From positions 87,509 through 151,508 of the forward strand of contig CABUTN010000001.1 in assembly GCA_902494565.1 (NCBI GenBank): DNA of 64,000 nt, given 5' to 3'. Below are positions 24,761 through 33,511 of the stretch, in pieces. The notes beneath the pieces are model-generated. The model did not search any database. It had not been told where the DNA came from and saw nothing but the letters and a program-made list of their open reading frames with translations. The DNA comes from an uncultured Collinsella sp. GTDB taxonomy: Bacteria > Actinomycetota > Coriobacteriia > Coriobacteriales > Coriobacteriaceae. The position numbers and the translations under genes are program-made. Numbering within the stretch: the stretch's first letter is position 1; each line of letters opens with the position of its first letter.

Positions 24761-24847
24761 GATATTCTCCACGTAATGAGCAATTGACCAATACTTCAGC
24801 CTTCAGGTAACGCACCAACATGTCCAATAAATGGGCTAATAGCGACA

Positions 24848-25276
24848 CTACATCTCATCGTCTTCATCAATGTCAGCACTCTCGAGTTTCTTGAGATCGA
24901 CTCCCTCCCGACCAACGACCCGTGCGCGTTCGGCAAGTTCATCAAGCGTTGGGTCTCCAAACGCACGCGTCATAACGAGCTCCACCAACATAGGTAGATT
25001 TGTTCCGGTGACAACGGTCACGTTATCGAGCTCAGTCGTCATTGGGATAGCTTGATTGAACGGAGTACCGCCAAGCAAATCAACAAACACCAATACGCCA
25101 TCACAAACTTGACGCATCTTGGCAATGCAGGTTCGCAAATCATCACCAAAAGTAACCGCCTCCGAGCCCGCAAAAGGAACTACCTCAAAATTAGGCTGTT
25201 CGCCGGCGACCATATCCACAGCGCTTTTCAAACCAGGTGCAAACTGACCGTGACCAGTTAGTACAAATCCAATCAT
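24848..25276 (-). CDS. PTS mannose/sorbose-family IIA
   Basis: Cytoplasmic phosphocarrier that takes phosphate from HPr. The 142-residue protein has the family start MIGFVLTGHGQFAPGL with the phosphorylatable His9, and the conserved VFVDLLGGTPFNQA. It belongs to the same PTS as IIB (27980), IIC and IID, but is separated from them by a terminator-like hairpin and an unrecognised membrane protein gene. An acidic C-terminus (ADIDEDDEM) is unusual. Confidence 0.92.
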   Translation of the reverse strand: MIGFVLTGHGQFAPGLKSAVDMVAGEQPNFEVVPFAGSEAVTFGDDLRTCIAKMRQVCDGVLVFVDLLGGTPFNQAIPMTTELDNVTVVTGTNLPMLVELVMTRAFGDPTLDELAERARVVGREGVDLKKLESADIDEDDEM

Positions 25277-25357
25277 TCTATCTACCTTTCTACCGTTCGC
25301 TTTCTCTAGCCATAGAACCCCTCAAAAGGGCTCTTACGACCACTGCATCATTAAAGT

Positions 25358-25981
25358 TTAGTGAGTATTTTGTTTTATCGTGGGAGGTCTGTGAGCGTCT
25401 CTAAGCTGCTTTTCCAGGTTGCGATATCTACGTGCTTCGCCCTTGTTCCCGCTGCTCTCATATTGATATGAAAGCAGCAGATAGAGCTTTCCGCGTAACC
25501 CAAGGTCGTTCGTATCCAGCATAGCTTCCATCTCATCGATCTTATCATGCCGACGGCAAAAGACTATGTCGTAGGTTAATTGACTGTCCGCCAAAATGCC
25601 CTTCGACACGATGGGGCGCATCTCTTCCAACATGGACGCCGCCCGCTTGCGGTCACCCGTCTTGATATAGAAATTAAAGGCGCGAACCGCAAGCTGTCGA
25701 CGTTGTTTGTCGCTGCACGGCATCTCCAGCAAGTGGTCAAGCATTCGATCTGCATATGCGTCCATATCAGCAGCTTCATAGATCGTGAAACGCAGGTAAT
25801 ACTGCTTATACGTAGACATTACTATGCGCGCAAGTTTGCGATCGAGCAGGTCTATGCAATCTTGGTATAAGCCCAAGTTAAACAATACCTGCAATTTCAT
25901 ATCGAAGTATTTTTTCGCTCCTTCGGTCACAGCGAAATAAGCCACGACAACACAAATGAACAGGACGATCCAAAATGGCAT
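25358..25981 (-). CDS. Hypothetical membrane-anchored helical-repeat protein in the PTS operon
   Basis: Not recognised. The 207-residue protein starts with one hydrophobic segment (WIVLFICVVVAYFAVTEGA) and continues as a soluble helical domain with TPR-like pairs (LGLYQDCIDLLDRKLAR, AVRAFNFYIKTGDRKRAASM, YLLLSYQYESSGNKGEARRY). It sits between the IID and IIA genes of the amino-sugar PTS in the same direction, with 81 bases to IIA. Position suggests a scaffold or regulatory partner of the permease, but no function can be assigned. Start ATG at 25981. Confidence 0.75.
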   Translation of the reverse strand: MPFWIVLFICVVVAYFAVTEGAKKYFDMKLQVLFNLGLYQDCIDLLDRKLARIVMSTYKQYYLRFTIYEAADMDAYADRMLDHLLEMPCSDKQRRQLAVRAFNFYIKTGDRKRAASMLEEMRPIVSKGILADSQLTYDIVFCRRHDKIDEMEAMLDTNDLGLRGKLYLLLSYQYESSGNKGEARRYRNLEKQLRDAHRPPTIKQNTH

Positions 25982-26075
25982 TGCACTATATTCCCTTCAA
26001 GGCAGCCTTAAGGAATTAATCGAATACGATGACTGCATAACCGCCTATGAACAGCGGTGTCCGACAAAACAAAAG

Positions 26076-26127
26076 AGGCGCACACTCCAGGGGATATGGC
26101 GATAAAGTCGCCTTGGAGGTGTGCGCC
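26076..26127 (-). terminator. Terminator-like hairpin after PTS IID
   Basis: On the minus strand GGCGCACACCTCCA pairs with TGGAGTGTGCGCC (one bulge) around a loop of about 24 bases, then TCTTTTGTTTTG. It could reduce read-through into the membrane-protein and IIA genes. Confidence 0.7.
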
Positions 26128-26169
26128 ACGTCTCAATTGAGGCTCAAATGCCGTGACAATATGGGGTAT

Positions 26170-27009
26170 TTAGCCCTTGCAAATGATACCAAATGCACCC
26201 AAGGCAATGGACAGAACCAAGACGATAAAGATGGCCTTCGTCGAGGTCATGCCCTTCTTACCAAGGAGCCAGTATACGAAGCCGACGAGTGCGGCAGGAA
26301 CCAGCTTGGGGCAAATCATATTGCAGATGTTCTGCAAGTCAACGGTAACGCCGCCGATAACAGGCTTCGCTGCAATAACGATGCCGACGTTGGTTGCGAC
26401 CAGGGCACCGACCATAAAGACACCCATTACGGAGGCCGCGTCAGTCAGCGCGTTCAGGCGGTCGCTCATGGTGGTGACGAGCTTCATGCCCTGCTCGTAG
26501 GCCATGTGGGTCTGCTTGCAGCGGAACCAGTCAACAAGGATGTTGACGGCGACCCAGATGAAGATACCCAAGGGGTTGCCGTTCATGGCCATATTGGCAG
26601 CCAGGGCGCCGAAAATGGTCGGAAGCAGCGAACCGAAGATGGAATCGCCGATGGAAGCCAACGGTCCCATGAGACCAGTCTTGAGACCGGCAACAGCCTC
26701 GAGGCCCTCAATGCCCTCCTCTTCCTCGATCGCCAAATCGATACCGGTGATGATCGTGTTGAGGAAGTTTGAGGTGTTGAAGAACGGTGCGCACTGGGCG
26801 CGGCAGGCTTCCTTTAGCTCCGGCGTGCCGTCACCGTACAGCTTGCGCAGCGTGGGCAGGATAATCCAGAGATAACCAGAGTGTTGCATGCGCTCGTAGT
26901 TCCAACCATCCTGGAAACCAAGCAGGTTACGACGGTTGATCTGCGCAAGGTCGTCCTTGGTAATCTTGTAGCCAGTGGTGCCATTGGCGAGTTTCTCATT
27001 AGAGCTCAT
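26170..27009 (-). CDS. PTS mannose/sorbose-family IID
   Basis: Membrane subunit of 279 residues: conserved RRNLLGFQDGWNYERMQHSG near the N-terminus, LKTGLMGPLASIGDSIFG, and hydrophobic segments at the C-terminus (VPAALVGFVYWLLG, AIFIVLVLSIALGAFGI). Start ATG 27009 overlaps the end of the IIC gene by 11 bases, indicating translational coupling. Confidence 0.93.
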   Translation of the reverse strand: MSSNEKLANGTTGYKITKDDLAQINRRNLLGFQDGWNYERMQHSGYLWIILPTLRKLYGDGTPELKEACRAQCAPFFNTSNFLNTIITGIDLAIEEEEGIEGLEAVAGLKTGLMGPLASIGDSIFGSLLPTIFGALAANMAMNGNPLGIFIWVAVNILVDWFRCKQTHMAYEQGMKLVTTMSDRLNALTDAASVMGVFMVGALVATNVGIVIAAKPVIGGVTVDLQNICNMICPKLVPAALVGFVYWLLGKKGMTSTKAIFIVLVLSIALGAFGIICKG

Positions 27010-27886
27010 CGTCGTCGTCTCCCTCCGCAGCGCCAGCAGCAGCGACGGGACGCTGGTTGTTCTTGTAGTACAGCAAAGACAGAGCAAAGCCAATAATAGC
27101 GATCGCCAGCATCGACATGTTATTGAACATACCGACCATATCAACGGCACCCTTACCAAGCGCGCCGTTCACAGCGACGATGTTGGTGTTGAGGTTCATG
27201 ATGCTCGTGAAGGCCGTGCCAAACAGGGCGGCGACTACAAAGCCGAGCAGCAGGTAGGCGACGTGCTTTTTGACCGGCAGGTAACGGAGCAGGATGGCGA
27301 AGCCAACGGCGGGCAAGGCACCGCCGGCAACAGACAGACCGTCACCCAGCCACTTCCAGTCGCCGTTAAGGGCGGTGGTGATGCCCTCGACCAAGCCCTG
27401 GCCAAATGCGAGAGCCAGGAAGACCGGAATCATGCGGGACAACATCCAGGAAACGGCACCGAGCAAGTAGTGCACGTTGTAGGCGCCCCAGTTCATCTTC
27501 TCGATATCGGCATCGCACGCATGACCGAAGAACGTGTTGGCGAAACGGCCGGCGATATCGGTGTAAACGAGAATGGCAGCGACAGGTACGCCGATGGCGG
27601 CAAGAGCCGTCTCGGGATTCATGCCCGCACCCACCGCAAAGGCAGTGGCGACCAGAGTGCCGGAGTTGGCATCGATACGAGAGGCGCCGCCAAAGGTACC
27701 AACGCCCAGGACGGTGAGCTGCATGCTGCCGCCGATAAACAGGCCAGTCTGCAGGTCACCCATAATCAAACCGGTAATCATACCGGAGAAGACGGCTGAG
27801 CCGGCACAGGTGTACCAGTTCAGCTCATCCAAAATCTGATAACCCGCATACAGGGTTAACAGAAGAATCTGCCACCAAGCAATCAT
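26999..27886 (-). CDS. PTS mannose/sorbose-family IIC
   Basis: Integral membrane channel subunit, 295 residues, about eight hydrophobic segments. Family motifs GLIMGDLQTGLFIGGSMQL and GVGTFGGASRIDANSGT are clear. It precedes IID with overlap and follows IIB after 93 bases. The C-terminus is acidic (EGDDDDEL). With IIB, IID and IIA it imports and phosphorylates a hexosamine or galactoside-derived sugar. Confidence 0.93.
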   Translation of the reverse strand: MIAWWQILLLTLYAGYQILDELNWYTCAGSAVFSGMITGLIMGDLQTGLFIGGSMQLTVLGVGTFGGASRIDANSGTLVATAFAVGAGMNPETALAAIGVPVAAILVYTDIAGRFANTFFGHACDADIEKMNWGAYNVHYLLGAVSWMLSRMIPVFLALAFGQGLVEGITTALNGDWKWLGDGLSVAGGALPAVGFAILLRYLPVKKHVAYLLLGFVVAALFGTAFTSIMNLNTNIVAVNGALGKGAVDMVGMFNNMSMLAIAIIGFALSLLYYKNNQRPVAAAGAAEGDDDDEL

Positions 27887-27979
27887 GGTAAACTCCTTAT
27901 TTAAGGTGTAACAGTTTCTACAATACCAATACGCTTATATAAACCGTGCATCCCCCTTCACGGCCTAGCGTTAATTCGA

Positions 27980-28444
27980 CTAGAGCGTGAGAGCCTCTGG
28001 GTTATCCTGCGGCGTCAGCTGAATGACAATAGGAAGATTATCGGCCTTGAGTTTGGCAAATGCGTCAAGGTCCCCCTGGTCGCAACTAATGTTGCGATTC
28101 AGCTTCTTGACCGGCTCCATTGTCGTCATATTACCGACGATGAGCTGCTCAAGCTTAACACCTTGTTCCAAAAGTCGAACGTAGACCTCAGGCTTTTTCG
28201 CAACAATGAAGAGACGTTGCGCATCATATTTGCCAGCAGTGATGTTGGCAGCGGCCTTGTCGACAGGAAGCACGGACAACTTCACAGTTGCCGGGCAAGC
28301 CATGCGAAGAACCTGCTTTTGGGTAGCATCTTGCGATACCTCGTCGTCAACTACCATGAAGCGGCTTACCTGACGGGCGTTAGACCAGAGGTTTGCCACC
28401 TGTCCGTGAATCAAGCGAAAGTCGATTCGTGCGCCTACAATCAT
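27980..28444 (-). CDS. PTS mannose/sorbose-family IIB
   Basis: Cytoplasmic phosphotransfer subunit of 154 residues. The active-site loop IDFRLIHGQVANLW carries the expected phospho-His13. It starts two bases after the stop codon of the GH35 gene, so expression is coupled. The order GH35 - IIB - IIC - IID matches the pneumococcal bgaC/Gad PTS locus. Confidence 0.93.
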   Translation of the reverse strand: MIVGARIDFRLIHGQVANLWSNARQVSRFMVVDDEVSQDATQKQVLRMACPATVKLSVLPVDKAAANITAGKYDAQRLFIVAKKPEVYVRLLEQGVKLEQLIVGNMTTMEPVKKLNRNISCDQGDLDAFAKLKADNLPIVIQLTPQDNPEALTL

Positions 28445-28446
28445 TT

Positions 28447-30243
28447 CTACTCAACTCCTTCTTGTTCAAGTGTACGGATAACGGGCTCAGAGCGAAGGGA
28501 GATTTTCGCATCATACACGCCCTCTGTTTCGAACATAACGAGTTCATTGGTACCAGGGTGTAATAAACCGTGCGGAACATAGAGCGTCATGATGGGACCC
28601 TTATCCCAAAAACGTCCGACATTCGTTCCGTTTACGAATGCCACACCCTTTCCAAAACCCGTAGTGTCGATAAAGGTATCAGCCGGCTCAGATATATCAA
28701 ACTTTGCGCGATAAAAGGAAGGTTGCCCCTCTACCCAGCCGGCGGAATAATCAAGATTATCGATGTTATCGAGTGGCAGACAACGCATCTCCCAACCGGT
28801 AACAAAGTGAAGATCAACGCAAACTCCTGTCCTAATGCCCTTATGCTGCGTATCAGCGAGCAATTTGTGACCATAATTGACGCGACCCATATCCTCGGTC
28901 AGAACATCCAGGCGGTTGTGTTCACAGGGAAGAACGCAGTGAATATCTTCCCCGATGTGCTCCTGATACTGCGTCGCCACCTTGTCACCGTTCACAAACA
29001 CCTGAGCGCGGTCGCGGGCGTCAATAACCCGAATACGCTCTTCATCTGCACGGTCACGCTCGACAGTCGTGGTATATAACGTATATCCATACGACTGACC
29101 CATCTCTTCCATGGGCATAGGATATTGGGCTTCAATCGGCTCCGAAAGAATATCGAGCACATTAAAGAGACTTACGCGCTCACTCACCGAAATATCGGGC
29201 ATGGAAAACGCCTTTTTTGTTAACGGCTTGCTTTGCGCGATATCGGGATACAGCTCGTGAACTGTCCTTTGAATTGCGAAGTATTTCTCGGTCGGGTTGC
29301 CCTGTTCGTCCAATGGAGCATCGTAGTCATATGATGTCACCTGGTGCAGGTCATGCGTATGGCGTGCAGAACATCCGTTCATAAATCCAAAGTTGGTGCC
29401 TCCATGAAACATGTAGAGGTTTAAAGATCCTCCAAGCTCGAGCACCTCGCGAACGCAAGAGGCAAGATCTTCGGGATCGCGTCTGATGACGTTCTCCCCA
29501 TAGCGATTGAACCAGCCGTCCCACAACTCCATGCACATAAGAGGCCATTGTTTTCCATGCTCCTTGTGAAAAGCAGAAAGAGCCTCAAAGTTCTCCTTTG
29601 CATGAGAACCAAAGTTGCCGGTGCACAACACATCATCGTCAATGAGCGTACCGGCACGAAGGCACCCACGCCACGGGCCATCGGAAGTACAAAGGGGCAC
29701 GGAAACCCCACGCTCGACCATAAGGCGACGAATCGCGCGAAGATAGTCCTTATCCTCGCAATATGATCCATACTCGTTTTCAACCTGCATCATGATGATA
29801 TTTCCGCCCTTGTCAATCTGACGCGAGACGAGTATCGGCATGAGATGGTCGTAGTACTGCGCAACGTGAGCAAGAAATTTGGGGTCGCTGCTACGCGGCC
29901 TCATATCATGTTCGCGCAGCAGCCATGCTGGCATGCCGCCAAATTCCCATTCTGCACAAATAAACGGAGAGGGCCGAACAATTGCATACAGACCGAGCGA
30001 TGCTGCCTCATCAAGAAATGCCGCCAAATCGATTGAGCCAGAAAAATCGAAGACGCCAGGCTTTGGCTCATGAAGATTCCACGGTACATACGTTTCGACC
30101 GTATTAAACCCAAGAGCCTTAAGGTTATAGAGCGAGTGGTGCCAGTCGCTCGGATGAACACGCATATAGTGAATCGCCCCCGACAAGATGGTGAACGGCT
30201 CATCATCAAGTAGGAATTGATTGGTGATCTTAAACGAATGCAT
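28447..30243 (-). CDS. bgaC: Beta-galactosidase, glycoside hydrolase family 35
   Basis: A 598-residue GH35 enzyme without signal peptide. Acid/base Glu157 lies in MQVENEYGSY and nucleophile Glu239 in CMELWDGWFN; the barrel start ILSGAIHYMRVHP and substrate loop ICAEWEFGGMPAWLL are typical, followed by two beta domains. Enzymes of this group in pneumococcus cut terminal Gal beta-1,3-HexNAc. Being first in an operon with a PTS and agaS suggests release of galactose from host-glycan disaccharides, with the amino sugar entering the NagA/AgaS path. The upstream spacer carries tandem 9-bp boxes and a GntR-type palindrome. Confidence 0.93.
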   Translation of the reverse strand: MHSFKITNQFLLDDEPFTILSGAIHYMRVHPSDWHHSLYNLKALGFNTVETYVPWNLHEPKPGVFDFSGSIDLAAFLDEAASLGLYAIVRPSPFICAEWEFGGMPAWLLREHDMRPRSSDPKFLAHVAQYYDHLMPILVSRQIDKGGNIIMMQVENEYGSYCEDKDYLRAIRRLMVERGVSVPLCTSDGPWRGCLRAGTLIDDDVLCTGNFGSHAKENFEALSAFHKEHGKQWPLMCMELWDGWFNRYGENVIRRDPEDLASCVREVLELGGSLNLYMFHGGTNFGFMNGCSARHTHDLHQVTSYDYDAPLDEQGNPTEKYFAIQRTVHELYPDIAQSKPLTKKAFSMPDISVSERVSLFNVLDILSEPIEAQYPMPMEEMGQSYGYTLYTTTVERDRADEERIRVIDARDRAQVFVNGDKVATQYQEHIGEDIHCVLPCEHNRLDVLTEDMGRVNYGHKLLADTQHKGIRTGVCVDLHFVTGWEMRCLPLDNIDNLDYSAGWVEGQPSFYRAKFDISEPADTFIDTTGFGKGVAFVNGTNVGRFWDKGPIMTLYVPHGLLHPGTNELVMFETEGVYDAKISLRSEPVIRTLEQEGVE

Positions 30244-30360
30244 GCTACTCCCGATCTTCGTGCTCTACGACGCGGATGCCGGTTCCTCGGCCCTCGGCTA
30301 AACGCCTTGCCTATTATGGACGCATTAACGCAATTATGTAGACAGAATCTGAAGTGGTCC

Positions 30361-30390
30361 GTAAACGGTAGCGAAATGGCGATGAACGGC
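30361..30390 (-). promoter_or_regulatory. Tandem 9-bp boxes (LytTR-like) upstream of bgaC
   Basis: GTAAACGGT (30361-30369) and ATGAACGGC (30382-30390), that is ACCGTTTAC and GCCGTTCAT on the minus strand, exactly 21 bp apart and pointing at bgaC. A possible -10 (TACATA or CATAAT) follows 20-22 bases later. The rest of the 485-base spacer 30244-30728 has only the palindrome at 30477 and the nag-cluster terminator. Confidence 0.5.
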
Positions 30391-30476
30391 TTTAATGAAC
30401 AAAATATAAACCCGCTGGTAAATTACTTTTTAACTATAGATTTCTAACGATTCTATATTTGAAAGGTGGTATGTAC

Positions 30477-30488
30477 CAGCTATCCACT
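30477..30488. promoter_or_regulatory. GntR-type palindrome TGGTATGTACCA
   Basis: Five-base arms TGGTA/TACCA around TG. The same TGGTWNNWACCA form lies at 33311-33322 in front of the gntR gene and at 35312-35323 in front of the nagE-type PTS, so it is a likely site of one or both GntR paralogues. Confidence 0.5.
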
Positions 30489-30616
30489 ATTTCATACTAG
30501 TTACATTATGTTTCAATCGCATTTCTTCAAATGCTTATCTACTTTGTTGTTGCCGATTTGAGTGCGCGTGCGCCAACCCACGCATCGTCACGGTTTCAGT
30601 TCCCCTATTCATAAAC

Positions 30617-30697
30617 ATAAAACCCCGCCAAACGTGATTCCCCTAGGGGAAACACGCTTGGCGGGGTCGTAGCGTGATTTCCCTAGGGGAATCACGC
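30617..30697 (-). terminator. Terminator plus palindrome after yhcH
   Basis: Reading the minus strand, a 26-base hairpin (30672-30697, half GGCGTGATTCCCC with one mismatch) precedes a strong stem CCCCGCCAAGCGTG / CACGTTTGGCGGGG followed by TTTTATG. Both stems contain the nested palindrome TTCCCCTAGGGGAA-like core. A copy lies at 18467-18544. Confidence 0.85.
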
Positions 30698-30728
30698 CAT
30701 CAGGCGAACAACTCAGCCGAGCAGTTCG

Positions 30729-31202
30729 CTACTCCTCCCAGTAAGCGTCTGCAAGCAGCTTAAAGCAGATCTTCTTGACCGGCTGCGCGCCATCGCCCGG
30801 GAACTCGAGCGTGGGCATGTGAGGCTCGCCGGCAACGAACAGCGCGAACTTATCGTCAGCAAGATCGCCGGCGATCGAGGCGTCGGAATCGACCAAATCG
30901 TAGTCGTCCTTCTCGTCAAACTCCTGGACCAGCGTCAGGCTGCCCGTGGCGACCTTAAAGGCCTCGCGACCCTCGACGTCGATCTGCAGGTCGTGATAGC
31001 GCTGATGCGTCTCATAGTGAGCCTCGGCCTCGGGACGCGTCGTGGGAGCCATGACGTTCGCAAAGACCTTGTCGCCCAGAATCGGATGGCTGCCGACCTC
31101 GAGCTCCGCCGGGTCGTTCTCCTCGAGCCAGTCGATCAGCACGTCGAGGCCCTTGAGCATTCCGCGATATTCCTCGATATCGCCTAATGCACCGTAAATC
31201 AT
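30729..31202 (-). CDS. yhcH: YhcH/YjgK/YiaL-family protein
   Basis: A 157-residue cupin-like protein with family motifs (MIYGALGDIEEYRGM, GDKVFANVMAPTTRPEAEAHYETHQRYHDLQ split over residues about 43-73, FALFVAGEPHMPTLEF, VKKICFKL). Members occur in sialic acid and N-acetylhexosamine operons; some E. coli relatives are reported to act on sialic acid anomers. It is the last gene of the nagE-gntR-nagA2-yhcH series, 32 bases after nagA2. A 3' remnant of the same gene lies at 18576. Confidence 0.9.
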   Translation of the reverse strand: MIYGALGDIEEYRGMLKGLDVLIDWLEENDPAELEVGSHPILGDKVFANVMAPTTRPEAEAHYETHQRYHDLQIDVEGREAFKVATGSLTLVQEFDEKDDYDLVDSDASIAGDLADDKFALFVAGEPHMPTLEFPGDGAQPVKKICFKLLADAYWEE

Positions 31203-31234
31203 CTAAATCCCCTTTCGGATCGCTTCTTTGGCGG

Positions 31235-32404
31235 CTACTCGGCAAACGCGTTGCCGACGCTGTTGCCACCCACATACGTCTCGACCAGGGTAAGGTCGGG
31301 ATTGAACACGACAAAGTCGGCGTCGCGACCGGGCATAATGCTGCCACATTTATCCTCGACGTGAGCAGAGCGCGCGGGCACCTCGGTCGCCATGCGAATT
31401 GCGATATCGGCGCTCGCAAGACCCCAGTCGACGATGTTCTTGACGCCCTGCGCGAGCGTGAGCACCGAGCCGGCGATAGCAGAGCCATCGGCGAGCCAGC
31501 AAAGGTTGTCCTTCATAATGACATCCATGCCACCGCTGGTGTACTTGCCCTCGGGCATGCCGCCGCAACCCAGGCAGTCGGTGATCAGCACCGTGTGCTG
31601 CCAGCCCTTGGCCTGCAGCAGTGCCTTGATAGCAGCAGGGTTCACGTGCTTACCGTCGCAAATGATCTCGGCATAGGTGTTGGGCGTGGTCATAGCAGCC
31701 CCGACAACACCGGGCTCACGGTGATGCAGACCGCGCTGGCCGTTGTAGGTATGCGTAAAGCAGCTGGCGCCAGCATTGATCGCTGCAGCACACTCATCAT
31801 AGGTGGCATCAGAGTGGCCGATGCAGGTCACGACGCCCTTTGCGCTCAGAGCCGCGGCGTAGGCGGCGGCGCCGTCACGCTCGGCCGCCATAGCGCTCTT
31901 GACGATACGACCGCCGGCGGCCTCCTGCCACTCGTCAAAAACTTTCGCGGACGGGTCGATCAGATAAGCAGGGTTCTGGGCGCCCACATGCTTCATGGTA
32001 AAGAACGGACCCTCCAGGTAGATGCCCTGAATACGAGCACCGCAGAACTCAGGTCCACGCTCTTCGTCCGCCTGTGCAATGGCAGCGCAGGCGTCCCTGA
32101 TCTGCTCCACACCGTCGGTAAAGGTCGTAGGCAGCCAGCTGGTGGTACCACGACGAGCGAGCTCGGTCGAGCTGATGTTGATGCCCTCGGCATCGTTATC
32201 GGTCGTGGCATGGTTATAGAAGCCATGAATGTGGGTGTCCACCATGCCCGGCGCAATCCATGTACCCGAATAATCTTTGATCTCACAAGCGGGCTCATCG
32301 GCCTGCCAGGCGCCAAAGACGCCGTCTTCGACCATGAGGTAGCCGCCCAGCTGCGGCCCCGCCGGCAAAAAGAACTTGTCGGCCTTGATAGCATACGTGC
32401 TCAT
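31235..32404 (-). CDS. nagA: N-acetylglucosamine-6-phosphate deacetylase (copy 2)
   Basis: A 389-residue amidohydrolase almost identical in layout to the copy at 21462: VDTHIHGFYNHATTD, YLEGPFFTMKH, CIGHSDATYDEC, THTYNGQRGLHHREPG, ICDGKHVNP, catalytic Asp in ITDCLGCGG. It deacetylates GlcNAc-6-phosphate after import by the nagE-type PTS encoded upstream. Differences from copy 1 are scattered conservative changes, as expected of a fairly recent duplication. No nagB gene is seen in the window. Confidence 0.93.
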   Translation of the reverse strand: MSTYAIKADKFFLPAGPQLGGYLMVEDGVFGAWQADEPACEIKDYSGTWIAPGMVDTHIHGFYNHATTDNDAEGINISSTELARRGTTSWLPTTFTDGVEQIRDACAAIAQADEERGPEFCGARIQGIYLEGPFFTMKHVGAQNPAYLIDPSAKVFDEWQEAAGGRIVKSAMAAERDGAAAYAAALSAKGVVTCIGHSDATYDECAAAINAGASCFTHTYNGQRGLHHREPGVVGAAMTTPNTYAEIICDGKHVNPAAIKALLQAKGWQHTVLITDCLGCGGMPEGKYTSGGMDVIMKDNLCWLADGSAIAGSVLTLAQGVKNIVDWGLASADIAIRMATEVPARSAHVEDKCGSIMPGRDADFVVFNPDLTLVETYVGGNSVGNAFAE

Positions 32405-32547
32405 CTATGCTCCCGTACCCGCAGTGCGTTTTAGGGCGGATCAAAAACCACTGCATTGTTAATTCGAGCGATTGTTCGTTGCCTTCTTGCGCTTGGCACA
32501 TTTTGCACCCGCCGCAAAACACGCCAAGCCGTTTATACCCAATAACT

Positions 32548-33279
32548 CTAGACTGCGCGGTTGTGGTAGACCTTGTATTTAAACTGGTCGGCGCGCGCAA
32601 CCGAACGCGTATACTCGATAACCTCGTTGTTCATGTCATATGTGGTACGAATCAAATCCAGGACCGGTGCGCCTTCGGCAATCTCGAGCAAACGAGCGTC
32701 GGAATGGCGGGCAATACTCGCGTAGAATTCCTCCTCTGCCACGCGAACTTTCTCGTGAAAGTCCTGCTCGATCATGTCGTATAGCGATTTGTTCTCGATC
32801 ATGGGGCGCTTAAGCGCAAAGAACTTACGACTCGGCAGATATGTACACTCAATCATCAGCGGCACACCATCGGCAATACGCAGGCGCTTGATCTTGTACA
32901 GACGCTCGCCAAGACGCGCGTTCATCTCTATGGCAATATTCTTGTCAGCCTCGACCTCGGTAAACTCAAGAATCGTCGTCTTGGGCACACGGCCGATCGC
33001 CTTCATCTGCTCAGTAAAGCTATAGATTTGCGAGAGGTTTGCCGTTTGCAGAGAGCGGTCGCACACCATGGTTCCACGGCCGCGCTGACGAACCACCAAG
33101 CCTAGGCGCTCAAGCTCCTGTAGGGCAAGGCGAACCGTCGTACGCGAGAGCCCGTAGCGCTCCGACAAGTCACGCTCAGACGGCAAATAGTCGCCGGGTC
33201 GAAGCTCGTGATCGATTTTATCGGTCAGCAAATCGACGAGCTGATCGTACAGAGGTTGTTTGCGCGCTCCCATTGCCAT
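32548..33279 (-). CDS. GntR-family (UTRA, NagR-like) transcriptional regulator
   Basis: About 243 residues: winged helix KQPLYDQLVDLLTDKIDHEL, YLPSERDLSERYGLSRTTVR, GRGTMVCDRS, then a UTRA domain (KIKRLRIADGVPLMIECTYL, MIEQDFHEKVRVAEEEF). It is a paralogue of the regulator at 24026. ATG 33279 follows AGG at eight bases; upstream in-frame codons to 33330 run through the operator and lack similarity. Located between nagE and nagA2, it is the probable GlcNAc repressor; its own promoter carries TGGTTGTAACCA at 33311-33322. Confidence 0.9.
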   Translation of the reverse strand: MAMGARKQPLYDQLVDLLTDKIDHELRPGDYLPSERDLSERYGLSRTTVRLALQELERLGLVVRQRGRGTMVCDRSLQTANLSQIYSFTEQMKAIGRVPKTTILEFTEVEADKNIAIEMNARLGERLYKIKRLRIADGVPLMIECTYLPSRKFFALKRPMIENKSLYDMIEQDFHEKVRVAEEEFYASIARHSDARLLEIAEGAPVLDLIRTTYDMNNEVIEYTRSVARADQFKYKVYHNRAV

Positions 33280-33310
33280 AATGATACCTGCCGGATATAT
33301 GACTCGAAAT

Positions 33311-33322
33311 TGGTTGTAACCA
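33311..33322. promoter_or_regulatory. GntR-type palindrome TGGTTGTAACCA
   Basis: Five-base arms TGGTT/AACCA, 32 bases upstream of the gntR start: likely autoregulation. A second symmetrical sequence, GTAATACCAATTAC (33412-33425), lies between this and the nagE terminator. Confidence 0.5.
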
Positions 33323-33453
33323 GACACCACGTACTATAGCAGTTTTAATGGAATAACAGCAGGTCAACAAGCATATTTCAATAATGTTTGCCAGTTGATT
33401 GCCTGTGTACTGTAATACCAATTACATCGCTGCATCAAGTATTGAGGTAGCAA

Positions 33454-33487
33454 AAAGGGCCGCCCCCGCGGAGCGGGACGACCCTTT
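33454..33487 (-). terminator. Terminator after nagE-type PTS
   Basis: On the minus strand AAAGGGTCGTCCCGC pairs with GCGGGGGCGGCCCTTT, then TTG. The stem is long and GC-rich. Confidence 0.82.
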
Positions 33488-33511
33488 GCAAGACAGATAC
33501 GTCTTTAAGGC

